The translations under genes were made by a program, and so were the position numbers. From Priapulus caudatus (lineage: Eukaryota; Priapulida; Priapulimorpha; Priapulimorphida; Priapulidae): 26,413 nt of DNA. Where the stretch lies: NCBI RefSeq assembly GCF_000485595.1, contig NW_014577098.1, positions 785,617 through 812,029 on the forward strand, written 5' to 3'. The notes under the pieces are model-generated. The model did not search any database. It had not been told where the DNA came from and saw only the letters and a program-made list of their open reading frames with translations. How positions within the stretch are numbered: position 1 is the stretch's first letter; the number at the start of each line of letters is the position of its first letter. Shown in pieces: positions 1 to 9,540 of this stretch.

Positions 1-91
1 GCTCTGTACACCGAATAGCAACGGTCGTCCCGAAAGAATTTATTGTTTCGTTGAAATTTCGAGTCAGCCTGCAATACCATGGGCAAGCTGG

Positions 92-600
92 CTCTGTGGC
101 TAGGAATGCTGGGTAGCAAGATAACATCAGAAGAGTGGGCAATAATAATAGATTCTATTATTATTTTTGTTATTATTCACTCCTCATAACATCATTGCCA
201 CACAGCAGGCTGTTCTGTAGTCAGGGATGCTGCGTAGCAAGGTAGCATCAGTATCACACAGCAGCAGGCTGTCCTGTAGTCAGGGATGCTGCGTAGCAAG
301 GTAGCATCAGTATCACACAGCAGCAGGCTGTTCTGTAGTCAGGGATGCTGCGTAGCAAGGTAGCATCAGTATCACAGCAGCATGCTGTTCTGTAGTCAGG
401 GATGCTGCGTAGCAAGGTAGCATCAGTATCACAGCAGCATGCTGTTCTGTATTCAGGGATGCTGCGTAGCAAGGTAGCATCAGTAATTCAGTATCACAGC
501 AGACTTCTCTGTAAGCAGATATGCTGGGCAGCATGGCAGCGACAGTACTGCAGCAGGCTATGCAGTATGTTGGCATCGCAGTGCGATATTATAGTGTTAT
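92..600. repeat. 57-59 bp minisatellite
   Basis: Five close copies of a unit with the core GGGATGCTGCGTAGC start at about 224, 283, 342, 399 and 456, giving periods of 59, 59, 57 and 57. More diverged units lie near 92-130 and 505-545. The 57/59 difference is a CA dinucleotide loss in CACACAGCAG. Open frames across the array are a by-product of the repeat and are not genes. Confidence 0.9.
130..185. mobile_element. 56 bp hairpin insertion with 9 bp flanking repeats
   Basis: A 56 bp AT-rich segment splits a diverged minisatellite unit. It is flanked by the perfect 9 bp direct repeat ATAACATCA (121-129 and 186-194). Its ends GAAGAGTG and CACTCCTC are inverted with one mismatch, and its interior holds a perfect palindrome (AATAATAATAGA, one base, TCTATTATTATT). 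This is the layout of a very small inverted-repeat insertion with a target duplication. A slippage origin is possible because the interior is a simple AAT repeat. Confidence 0.5.
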
Positions 601-1330
601 AGGAGTATTGTTGTGATAAGGGGAGGATGCTGAGGAGTGAACGGCGCTGACAAGCGGCATCGCTATATAGTCGGGCCGATGCAGTTATGACCTTGACATA
701 AATAACGAACGTTTACCCCTGCCGTATTTTTGCCCGCGTTCCTCACCAGGGCTGCTCTCGAACGTCGGTGTACATGTGTTTTTTGCGCAGCGTACTAGAA
801 ATATCGCATTGAGCACTGCTCTAGCTGCTGCTGTGGGGCTGCTGCTGCTGCTGCTGCTGCTGCCTGGGACACGGGGCTACCCAGGGCCAACTTTTGGTCG
901 CCAGCCGCTGGTTACTAGCAATTAGTACTGATTGGCGCTGCGTGCGGAGGGGCGTGTGCGTGCGTGGGGCATGAGGAGTGTGGTCGTTCTCTGTTAACAA
1001 GGGCGGGGCCACCAGGAGTCGTGGCTCAGTGCCGTGAGGCAGGCACATCTCCCTATTTCAGTACGGCAGGCGTTTGTTTACAATTGACTGTATAGCGTTG
1101 CAGGGTCATTCACCTCTCACACTAACTCAGCTGCGCTTGCACGTTTTTGTATATCATTATCTTATAGTTATATGTAGTTTTTAGACTGCTTAGCTGCTAG
1201 ACTTTTTAGACTGCTTAGCTGTTTGGTTATAGATACATGTTTTTTTTTAGGTAAATGCAATTAAATCTGAATGTTGTTTTAAATGCTATTCTTTCGTCCC
1301 GTCGTCAGGCCGGCAAATGAATTAGCATTC
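601..1330. other. No gene seen; contains a CTG tract
   Basis: No coding signal is recognisable. A (CTG)n tract lies at about 829-863, with seven to eight near-perfect units. A short duplicated phrase (TTTTTAGACTGCTTAGCTG) lies near 1178-1222. Open frames here are short and resemble nothing known to me. Confidence 0.5.
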
Positions 1331-1336
1331 ACCACG

Positions 1337-1534
1337 GGTGTGCGTGCGTGCATGCGTGTGTGCATGCGTATGTGTGTGCGCGCGCGCGCGTGCGTGCGTG
1401 CGTGCGTGCGTGTGTGTGTGTGTGTAAGGCAGGCTCACTATTGTCACTAAAGTAGAGCACTGTTTTTCCAGCATACGATACACACTAGTTGTGTGATACT
1501 TGATAGCATTTGCGCACGCAAACCTATCATAAAA

Positions 1535-1565
<31 letters not shown>

Positions 1566-1567
1566 TG
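1337..1567. repeat. TG/TGCG microsatellites
   Basis: Alternating TG, CG and TGCG runs fill about 1337-1424. A second (TGCG)n run at about 1533-1567 directly abuts the left inverted repeat of the next element. Confidence 0.9.
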
Positions 1568-1570
1568 AAT

Positions 1571-1838
1571 ATTTCCCTATATCTCTGCTTCTAAATAACA
1601 TAGAGCTTAGATTTTAAGTGCTAAACATACATTTTCAGGGACAAGGAATCAAATGAAACACATTTCGATAAGCTAAACCTAGCCAAAAAGTCGAAATGGC
1701 AGCCATTTTCCAAAATGACCGCCATAAACCTGATATTTCCCAATATCTCCGCTTCTAAATGACTTAGGGCTTTGATTTTAAGTGCTAAACACACATTTTC
1801 TTGGGCCCGGAATCCAATGACACACATTTCAATAAGCT
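1571..1838 (+). repeat. Left inverted repeat, two tandem units
   Basis: Unit A (1571-1735) and unit B (1736-1838) align over TTTCCC-ATATCTC-GCTTCTAAAT, TTTTAAGTGCTAAACA and CACATTTC-ATAAGCTA. The stretch joining them holds a short quasi-palindrome, GCCATTTTCCAAAATGACC. The right-hand inverted copy extends outwards into the same junction sequence (GGCCGCCAT on the plus strand), so the repeat appears to be tandem by nature. Confidence 0.85.
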
Positions 1839-4070
1839 ACATCAAACACAGTGGCTTGTTCACGAAAGTGCGCACTGGTTTTGAATTTGTTGAGGAAAGC
1901 TCCCTTGCCAATGCCATACACGCGGGAAGTAGTATCACATCCCAGGAGAGCGTGCATGAAGAAAATGTGCTGTGATACATCGGGGCCTAGCTGCTGCTCA
2001 TGTTTATGTTCCAGACACGCGGTTTCTTCACATTCTTCTTTGGCTCGGGTTGGAAGAACAGGTCACATGTGCAAGATGAGCAGATCTCTGTCATCTCTGA
2101 TCAGCACAGTATCAGTGGTGGCGGCAGACTCCACTGCCTTGTGCACTATGAGGAGATCAGCGTCACCTGCAGAATAATGTGTCTGGCAGTTCTGTGCCCG
2201 TAGTTTGGTGCTGAGCATGTTGATGAAGCGCTGCTTGTTTGTTTTGGTTGCCAGGAATTGTTCCTTCTTTATTGTGGCCTGCATATCTTTATCAACCGTC
2301 ACCGTTGCTCCAGCATTCTCTCTCGTACGTCTCTGGTGTGTTGTGTCCTTTGTTGATGTACCATCATAGCCATCAAACACGACTGTTGTCTGTCCATACT
2401 TCTTTGTGACATACTCTGTGTATTGCGCGCAGATACCTTTGTATATTGAGCCACGTTCCCATGGAATGCGCTGGACTTGTGCCCACCATCCAACACGTAG
2501 TGGACTTAGCCTGTGATTCCCGGTGCATCGTGTGTCAGGAGTGTCCAGATAGCATCTGCTAGCACTGGCTTTTGTGGCTGTCGGGGCAGCAGTGTGGAAT
2601 CAAACAGAGCTGGTGGGTAACTGCACAGCTCATATTTGAACACAGACTCCAGATCCTCTGTAGCTTTTGCAGCAATTGTCAGTCGCTGGAAAAGCAGCTT
2701 GGGATCCACCTGTACTGCCTCACCATCAATCTTTACTGCCGATTTCGCAGCCAAGGTGATGGCCTGATCCTTCCTCTTGATTGTGTAGTCAGCAGCAGTT
2801 TGTCCATCCATGTTGGTCAGGGTAGCTGTTCCAACAGTTTTTGCTGAGTCCACATTGACTGTGCTGGTTGCATGCAACCCTGTCGAGATGCTGCGCAAGC
2901 TCGGATCTGAGCTGAAGGGTGTTCTCTCTTGCAGATAGCTGATAACTGCATGTGTCTTTCATGTCACGTGCTTGTCCAGCATTTGTCATGTCCTTGTTTT
3001 GTTCACCAGTGTTGTAGTTGACACGTGTGAGCTGCTGCATAGCATTGTTGACTTCAGCACAGACAGGCATGGAGAGCAGTCATATGAGACGCTGTTGCTC
3101 TGTCATGCCTCGCCCTCTCGTCAGGCCACCGCATGTCTTCATACTCCTCATTCAGGGACCTTGTTTTGTGATGGCTGAGATCTACGCGACAGGACTAGCC
3201 CATAGGGCGAATCACTTCTCTGACAAACATGCGAACCCTTCTTCGAATTCTTCGTCATCACATCTGGATGTTTCATCATTGAGCCTTGCTTATCGCTGCC
3301 ACATAGAGGCCGCGGCTGAATTTGAGTGTAGGGTTTGTGCCAGAGGCTGGCCAGATGCGCTTAGCTCTGACAAAACTTCCGTAGGTATGTCCACGTTCTC
3401 CAATGCTACTGTAGCCAAGTTGTGGCAGTCTAGAGCGACTTCAAAGGATTCGTTTTTGCCCTGAGCAGGACTTCTTGCATCCGCGTTAACACATCAGCTT
3501 TGAAAGAACTCCGCTGCAGAGAACGAAACCTTCCATCAGGTTTCTTGTAGAGGCGCAGCCAAAGTTCATCAAGATCCAGTTTCTCAGTTCCTGTCTGTCG
3601 TAGGCTCATCATCTGGGACACTGTTGCCTCATTGTCTCCTCCACTTCATGTGGCTCATGCAGCATGCGTTGAGGGAGTGCCACACTCAAGTACGTCTGAC
3701 AAAATTAAGACATTCAGTGCTGCTCAACAATGAGATGTCCTCGTATTGCTCGTGCAATAGCCTTCGCCTGTTATATGGTATGTGTACCACGCGTTGCTTG
3801 CATAGATTAGCTCAAGAATTCTTTGCAGTCCTGATCTAGCCATAAGGTGCCCGATTGCTCCAAGAAACTCATTCTTGTAGTGCAACCCCCCCCCCCAGCC
3901 GCGCAAGACTATGTTCATCCAATGACACTTCCTGTGCGGCTCAGTCTCGATGATTATGATGGCTTTCCACCATAGTGGTTGGTCAAAGGTGATGATGGGC
4001 GTAACACCATGGCGACGAGCATGCTTACACACGAACTTCAGTGTGGAATATATGCACGTTGTGTGACAGG
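1835..4070 (-). pseudogene. Decayed gene of an uncharacterised invertebrate family, PIN/FEN-like motifs
   Basis: Five blocks on the minus strand occur in the order I recall for large uncharacterised invertebrate proteins. They are ITFDQPLWWKA (3961-3993); an LRxxG-like segment with FLGAIGHLMARSGL (~3850-3890); DLDELWLRLYKKPDG (~3575); EQNKDMTNAGQARDMKDT followed by LRS-STGLHATSTVNVDSAK and VQVDPKLLFQRL (3070-2690); and YELCSYPPALFDSTLLPRQ (~2600). The C-terminal part has MFDGYDGTSTKDTTHQRR (2380-2327), GDADLLIV, DDRDLLIL and finally HALLGCDTTSRVYGIGKGA (~1900-1955). The spaced acidic residues in FDGYD, GDAD and DDRD resemble a PIN/FEN-type metal-dependent nuclease; this is inferred and no biochemical role is known to me. 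The frame is broken by several shifts and stops, and it runs out into the left inverted repeat at about 1838. Confidence 0.7.
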
Positions 4071-4073
4071 CAC

Positions 4074-4250
4074 CATGACATCTGGTTTTGGCTGTTATTT
4101 CGGATTTTTGGTCAGGTTTAGCTTATTGAAATGTGTTTCATTGGATTCGTTGTCCCTGAAAATGTATGTTTAGCACTTAAAATCAAAGCTCTATGTTATT
4201 TAGAAGCGGAGATATAGGGAAATATCAGTTTTATGGCCGCCATGGAACCT
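4074..4250 (-). repeat. Right inverted repeat
   Basis: The reverse complement of this segment matches units A and B, including the CCGCCATAAA-CTGATATTTCCC junction, with few differences. The match covers about 160 bp. Confidence 0.85.
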
Positions 4251-4427
4251 TCCACCGCCAGGATTCCTTAAGAATTTTGATATGTTATAGAGGACATATT
4301 TCTGGGTATAAAACAGTTGACAGACTTTCTGTTGCAATTGTCCGAGTTGACCCCATTTTTTTCACGAAATGCCTGGACTATTGTTGCTCTGTATAATTCC
4401 GCTGCCTGGGTTAAACAGGTTTAGAGA
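4251..4427. other. No gene seen
   Basis: Spacer between the right inverted repeat and the first double-hairpin module. Nothing in it is recognisable. Confidence 0.4.
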
Positions 4428-4552
4428 TGTGGCAATGAGCCATTAGCTGTTTATTGCGCAGTAACCTATTTCGCATTGCCACATTTCACCCCGCCATATC
4501 CAAGTCGATTAAACTGGTAATTTAATCGGCTTGTCAGTCTCCTGACTGATTA
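4428..4552 (+). repeat. Double-hairpin module, copy 1
   Basis: An 11 bp perfect inverted repeat (ATGTGGCAATG ... CATTGCCACAT) is followed by TTTCACCCCGCC. Next comes hairpin 1, AAGTCGATTAAA / TTTAATCGGCTT (one G-T pair), and then hairpin 2, CAGTC-TCCT-GACTG. The same order occurs at 6225-6350. TG...CA ends and a short structured leader would suit an LTR or other retroelement terminus, but the element type is not established. Confidence 0.6.
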
Positions 4553-5640
4553 CAAATATACATTTATAAACCAAACACCATGTAAACGTAAATATTAATA
4601 TAGAATAGTGACAATGCTGTATCATAGCGTCCTATCCGAATCGAGCTCTTCACGTTAGGGCTCGTTCAGCGCGATCACAACCAGACTCTCCTGCTCCTAC
4701 ATCTCTCTTCTCTCCCCTCTAATCGCTCTTCTATATATTATCCCCCAAACCCCTACATCCTGAGCGCACATGTCACCCATTCTCCCAGACCGCGTCCTAC
4801 CTCCATTTCACAATGACCCTAGAAACTCCCGACCTAAAACACGTTTACCATTCTCCATATAACATCAATGTAGCCGCATAAGATGCCACAACAACCTCTA
4901 GTCTAGCTCCGCTGACTAATTTATGCAACATTTGTAAAACATATGTTACATTATCTCTCCCTTCTCCAAGACGATGACTACCCTGCCATCGATTCAGCGT
5001 CCCCGCTGATCTACACTTCAACCTAAACCTAAACCTAAAAAAAAATACATATGAAGCATAAAGCTTTCTATACAAAACAAGTAACGATAAAGTTCGATCA
5101 CCATACAAGTCAGAAATTCAACACATTTGGCTATTGAACATTTTGATATCGCTGCAATTACTCTCACTCTTGCGTCTTTTTATGCTGTAACGTACGTGGC
5201 GTATGCGTATACTGACACGCATTACCTAAACTCCATTCATAATCCTCATTTAAACCTCTTAATCCCATTATTAACACACATCACCGATGTGAACCTGACA
5301 ACCTTTGTCACTCACCACGCAAAACTGATTTAATATTTTTGATGAAATGTTTTAGGCCTATCAAACTCTAATTAAAGAATGTGTTTAGCAGTCTGACAAT
5401 ATTGCGTAAACGTACCGTTAGCACAAATTCAAGAAAACGATCACATTTCTACACAAAGTTTCACACAAAAGATTTTCACACACAAAAGACAAACGGTCAT
5501 AAGCATCTACCATGAAAAAAATACCACGTACATAAAACAAAGAAAAACAGATAAAAATACACATTCCTGATGATGTCATACTTTCACGTCCAGTTTTGAC
5601 GGCACGAGATTGAAGCTTTCCACCAATTAAATTCTAGAAT
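4553..5640. other. AT-rich, G-poor region, no gene seen
   Basis: The plus strand is markedly poor in G, and its open frames have low complexity. A (CCTAAA)3 run lies at about 5022-5039. TATATATTATCC near 4730 could pass for a TATA box, but nothing supports a transcript. Confidence 0.4.
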
Positions 5641-5689
5641 TTTGTTTTCACCCATTACAGTTTGCAATATATCTTTCACGTTCTCTTTC

Positions 5690-5977
5690 TCTGCTCTGTC
5701 AGCCTCGCTTTCTCTGTTCTGCTCACCTCTCTCTCTCTCACACATAGGTCGAGACTCGGACTTGCCCTCGCAGTATCACGGATTCAACACCGGCCCTTCC
5801 TTCATTCACGCTGACTTACTCACAGTAGTTCTTACGCCGTGTGTATCCACCGTTCTCTCTCCCGCGTCCAGCTCTTTCCGTCCCTCTCTCTCGCTCTCCG
5901 TCATTCTTCGTCTCTCTCTCTCTCTCTCTCTCGCTCTCCGTCGAACTTCGTTTCTCTTACTCTTGCTGTTGTTCCCG

Positions 5978-6033
<56 letters not shown>

Positions 6034-6060
6034 TCCGTCTCTCTTGCTCTCTCGTCCGCT
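5690..6060. repeat. CT-rich microsatellite tract
   Basis: Imperfect CT/TC runs with a pure stretch of about 50 bp at 5980-6031. The long serine- and leucine-rich or arginine- and glutamate-rich frames here are repeat artefacts. Confidence 0.9.
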
Positions 6061-6224
6061 CTCCGTTTTGCTCTCACCAGTTTTCTTGCCAGCGGTGTAC
6101 CCAGCGACTCCTGTGTCTTCTTTCTTCTCCATCTTTCTTGCGTAGTATGGCCCGTAGATCGGCATAGTGGATACCTTACGTTGCGTCCGCAAAGGAATAC
6201 TCAGTTCTTTTGGTCAAACGGCAC

Positions 6225-6350
6225 TAAATTGTAGCCCTGGTATCTCGTCTACCTGGTAGCCCTGGTGGCCGTACTACATTTTACCCCGCCCTAAGAAAAG
6301 TCGATGAAATCGGCTTAGCCCAGTCTCCCCTGACTGGAAGAAACCATCTA
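6225..6350 (+). repeat. Double-hairpin module, copy 2
   Basis: It shares the order seen at 4428-4552: a weaker TGTAG...CTACA inverted pair, TTTTACCCCGCC, hairpin 1 AAGTCGAT / ATCGGCTT, then hairpin 2 CAGTC-TCCCCT-GACTG. The loops and the length of stem 1 differ while the pairing is kept, which suggests that the structure matters to the parent element. Two tandem GTAGCCCTGG motifs precede it. Confidence 0.6.
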
Positions 6351-6620
6351 TGAATTTTTTTTCTGATAGCTTATACGAGCCACGGGCAATGTGAATAGCT
6401 GTACTATCATCGTGATATGTCTGCTTGCAAATTGCAACCGCTTAAGTATATAATGGTATCATACTAAAAAAAACCGTTACCGTACAATAGTACAAATATA
6501 GTCAACCCGTAACCGTACAATATTATATCACAGTGTCATTCCCCGTATTTCCGTAAAAAATCGCGTGCAACCCTCATCGCCTAAAAAAAATACTGATCAT
6601 TTCTATAATAATATCAATAA
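6351..6620. other. AT-rich spacer before the LINE
   Basis: No coding signal. Repeated phrases such as CCGTACAATA and CCGTTACCGTAC occur at 6470-6525. The LINE reading frame becomes recognisable only from about 6621, so this may be host DNA at a 5' truncation point. Confidence 0.4.
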
Positions 6621-8549
6621 GATAGTAACCACCAAAGATGCAAATCAAGGCAAAACTGGGAAGCATATAGAAAACATAGAAACAAAGTTAACAGGTTGAA
6701 GAAGCAAGCAATACGGCTATATTTTGCCGAACGATGCGGTGGTGGCACAAAATCGAATGATTTCTGGTCCACCATACCCCCTTTTCTCTCTGAGAAGGGG
6801 AATACTAAACAGAACCAAATTCACCTGAGACACAACAATGAAACCGTCTCAAACCAAAACGAGGTATGCAATATTTTTAATGAGTAGGGCCTACTTCGTT
6901 AATGTTGCTACGAAAATTGGAGAAAACTGTAAATGTACGGTAGACACAGAACATCCAAGTATAAAGGCTATCCAGGACAATATACCACCTCCTGACACCC
7001 CGTTCAACTTCCAGGAAGTTTCTGAACGGGATGTCAGAAAATATCTTGACAAAATAGGCAAGAAAAAAGCAATGGGGATTGACAGAGTATCACCAAAGAT
7101 AATTCATATGGTGAAGAATAAAGTAATTTCCTCAATAACAAGAATTGTCAACCTAACACTAAAACGGGGAGCATTTCCTGATAGACTGAAGTTGGCAAGG
7201 GTCACTCCGTTATACAAAAAAAGACTTGCTAGATAGACAATACTATCGTCCGGTGAGTGTTCTACCGGCGATATCGAAAATGTTTGAAAGGGCCATATCT
7301 GAGCAGATGGCTGTATTTTTTTAAAGAAATTTTCTATCTAATGCTGTCCGCTTTTCGACCTGGGTATAGTTGTCAATCAACTCTGTTGGCTCTCACCGAG
7401 GAGTGGCAGGCAGCATTGGATAGAAATGACTATGTAGCTGCTATTTTAATGGATTTATCGAAAGCGTTCGACTGTCTGCCGCACGATCTGATCCTGGAAA
7501 AACTCAAAGCTTACGGTTTGTCGGAAGGTGCTGTAACACTAATGGGAAGCTATCTCTCAAACCGTGAGCAATGTGTGCAGCTCGGAAGCAGTATGAGTAC
7601 TTTTCTAAATATCACAAAGGGCGTACCACATGGTTCAATTTTGGGACCCATAATTTTTAATATTTTTTTTATAAATGATATATTTTATTTTGTAAACAAA
7701 ACACGCCTCGTTAATTATGCCGATGACAACACCCTTCCATATTGCCATCCGGAGTTCAAGCAGCTAAAACAAACTCTCGAAGCTGGAAGCGTGTCACTAG
7801 TCGAATGGTTCTCCGACAACCAGATGAAAGCAAATCCAGAGAAATTCCAAGCTCTGAGTGTCGGGAAACGGACATTCGAAAAGAAACCAGTATTTAATGT
7901 AGCCAACAATAGTATACCATGTGAGGAATCTGTCATTTTACTAGGAGTGGAAATAGATTATTTATTAAATTTTGACAAACATGTTGGTAAAATGTGAAAA
8001 AAGGCCTCACAGCAAATATATGTTCTGAAGCGTATAGCGAAGTTTTTAACATTAGAAGGACGGTAGGCTGTGTATCATGATTTTATCATGTCAAATTTTA
8101 ATTTTTGTCCGTTGACATGGCACTTTTGTAAAAAAGCAAACACAGACAAGCTGGAAAGACTCCATTGTAGGGCATTGAAATTTGTATACCAGGAACATGA
8201 CAGCTCATATGAGGAACTTTTATATAAAAATAAAACATGTTCCCTGCACCTTGGGCGTCTCCGAAACATTGCCACAGAGACTTTTAAAATTATTCACGGA
8301 CAGTGCCCAGTTTATTTAAAGGATTTTATCCACATGCGGAAATCTGCGTACTCCTTTAAATACCAAAATGTCTTAACCACACCAAAGACCAGAACTGTGA
8401 CATATGGTACAAATAGCTTTAGAACATTAGCTGCAAAGGTGTGGAACAGTCTGCCAGAAAATGCCAGACAGACTGTATGTTTTAACGAGTTTAAAATATT
8501 TATCAAAACATGGAATGGTTTTGCATGCAAATGTGCAGTATGTTTTTAG
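6621..8549 (+). pseudogene. LINE ORF2 fragment: reverse transcriptase, broken
   Basis: The coding sequence begins with a linker (WEAYRKHRNKVNRL, 6657 on). RT motifs follow: YRPVSVLPAISK, SAFRPGYSCQSTLLAL, ILMDLSKAFDCLPHDL with the first catalytic Asp, GVPHGSILGP where the usual Gln is His, and YADD at 7716-7727. After these come LLGVEIDYLLNFDKHV and a C-terminal region ending LAAKVWNSLPENAR. The frame breaks at a 7 bp insertion (6885-6891), at one extra A in the A7 run 7216-7222, and at one extra T in the T7 run near 7316-7322. In-frame stops lie at 7995 (TGA) and 8064 (TAG). The ORF closes at 8549. It would copy LINE RNA by target-primed reverse transcription, but this copy cannot make an intact enzyme. 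Confidence 0.88.
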
Positions 8550-8562
8550 TAAATTTTTGCAG

Positions 8563-8588
8563 ATAGCAACATCTGTAACTGTTGCTAT
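8563..8588 (+). other. LINE 3' UTR hairpin 1
   Basis: A perfect 9 bp stem, ATAGCAACA / TGTTGCTAT, with an 8 nt loop, 13 bases after the ORF stop. Confidence 0.6.
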
Positions 8589-8719
8589 AAATTGTAAATA
8601 TCCATGTATTATACCTAAAATTTATTCATGTACTCGAATTCCTGTATAGTATGCATGTTTTAAAATTGTTATGTACTGTTTTATTTATTGGTCTACCTAT
8701 GTTAGTTGGTCGGTCTTAA

Positions 8720-8735
8720 AAGCTCATCAGAGCTT
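8720..8735 (+). other. LINE 3' UTR hairpin 2
   Basis: AAGCTC-ATCA-GAGCTT forms a 6 bp stem near the 3' end of the element. Many LINEs of this kind carry a small 3' stem-loop that their RT recognises; a role here is inferred. Confidence 0.55.
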
Positions 8736-8794
8736 ATGTTTTTTCGTTGTAAACATACCGACTATAAATAACGATTACTTGAACTTGAAATTGA

Positions 8795-9055
8795 GTATTC
8801 GCGTACTATCGTGGAAAACACATTGTGTCCCCCTCGCAAGGACACCACGTCGAACCGTCACCAATCGCGTAACATAAAATGCGCACAATAGCTAAAAACA
8901 AAATGTCGTACAATATTTAAAGTCGCATAGAAACGTTAAAATTCGCGAACAAAAATTACAACTCGCATACAAAAGTAAAAATTCGCGTAAAAGGTTATAA
9001 CTTGAGCATGACCGCCTCCTCATCCAGGAATATGATATCCGCGTACTATCGTAAA
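8795..9055. repeat. Degenerate ~20 bp repeats between direct copies
   Basis: CGCGTACTATCGT occurs at about 8799 and again at about 9041, bracketing about 240 bp. Between them, from about 8860 to 9002, roughly seven A-rich units of 18-22 bp each carry a TCGC, TCGT or CTCGC core (for example AAATTCGCGAACAAAAATTAC). Confidence 0.5.
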
Positions 9056-9420
9056 CAAAAATATGCTAACAAAACGTGGAAAAGAAATATGAGAGGGAGA
9101 GAAGTCAGAGAATGAACATATCAATATACTTTACATGGGAGAAATACCCGTTTGCTCATTCCGCTACTACTGCCATAACCCGTTAGTTTGAGAGGGAAGA
9201 GGCTTGTCCAGATCAATGTTTAAATCCTGATGGCCAGCGACCAACGTATCCGCTTAACAACCCTTCCTATGAATACAGATTCCTAGAACATAATTAATTA
9301 ACCTTCCTTCACTGAACATAATATGGAACAATACACACGACCGCGAAATACAATGTACAAAATTATTATCTTTGATCACCATGACATAAACCCGCGGTTT
9401 CGCCCAGCTCCCCTCTGGGT
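9056..9420. other. No gene seen
   Basis: Intergenic sequence of mixed composition without recognisable features. Confidence 0.4.
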
Positions 9421-9470
9421 GTGGTGGCGACGAGGCGACTCCCGTCTCCTCTCTCGCGTCGCTGGCGCCG

Positions 9471-9540
9471 GGCTCCGTCTTGTGGCGACCTCAGGTGGAG
9501 GCGCCTGGCTCCGTCTTGTGGTGACCTCAGGTGGAGGCTC
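9471..9540 (+). repeat. Two tandem 34-36 bp units
   Basis: GGCTCCGTCTTGTGGYGACC begins at 9471 and 9507. The repeat lies just upstream of the integrase tail and adds a duplicated GDLRWR-LAPSC peptide to the open frame, so the frame upstream of about 9565 is probably not original pol sequence. Confidence 0.85.

Larger units (their letters stand above)
1571..4250 (-). mobile_element. Inverted-repeat-flanked element carrying a large decayed ORF
   Basis: A ~165 bp repeat at 1571-1735, with a second partial tandem copy at 1736-1838, recurs in reverse complement at about 4074-4250. Shared landmarks include TTTCCCTATATCTCYGCTTC and TTTTAAGTGCTAAACAYACA. Between the repeats lies about 2.2 kb of decayed minus-strand coding sequence. 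Inverted repeats around one ORF suggest a DNA-type mobile element. I found no target-site duplication, because the left edge runs into a microsatellite and the right edge is not sharp. An insertion between two independent satellite copies cannot be excluded. Confidence 0.55.
6621..8790 (+). mobile_element. 5'-truncated non-LTR retrotransposon (CR1/Jockey-like LINE)
   Basis: The segment starts in the linker upstream of the reverse transcriptase, runs through RT and the C-terminal region, and continues into a 3' UTR with two hairpins. No endonuclease domain is visible upstream, as expected for a 5'-truncated insertion. The end is placed near 8790 after CTTGAACTTGAAATTGA, which resembles a short LINE tail repeat. 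I found no clear target-site duplication. Confidence 0.85.

Noticed and set aside
254-602. Cysteine-rich repeat proteins
   Set aside because: They are produced by the 57-59 bp minisatellite and its frame-cycling period.
5127-5333. 68-residue plus-strand ORF
   Set aside because: Lies in G-poor AT-rich DNA with low-complexity composition and no recognisable motif.
5642-6234. Long serine/leucine- and arginine/glutamate-rich open frames on both strands
   Set aside because: They are translations of a CT microsatellite, with no domain, start context or splice signal.
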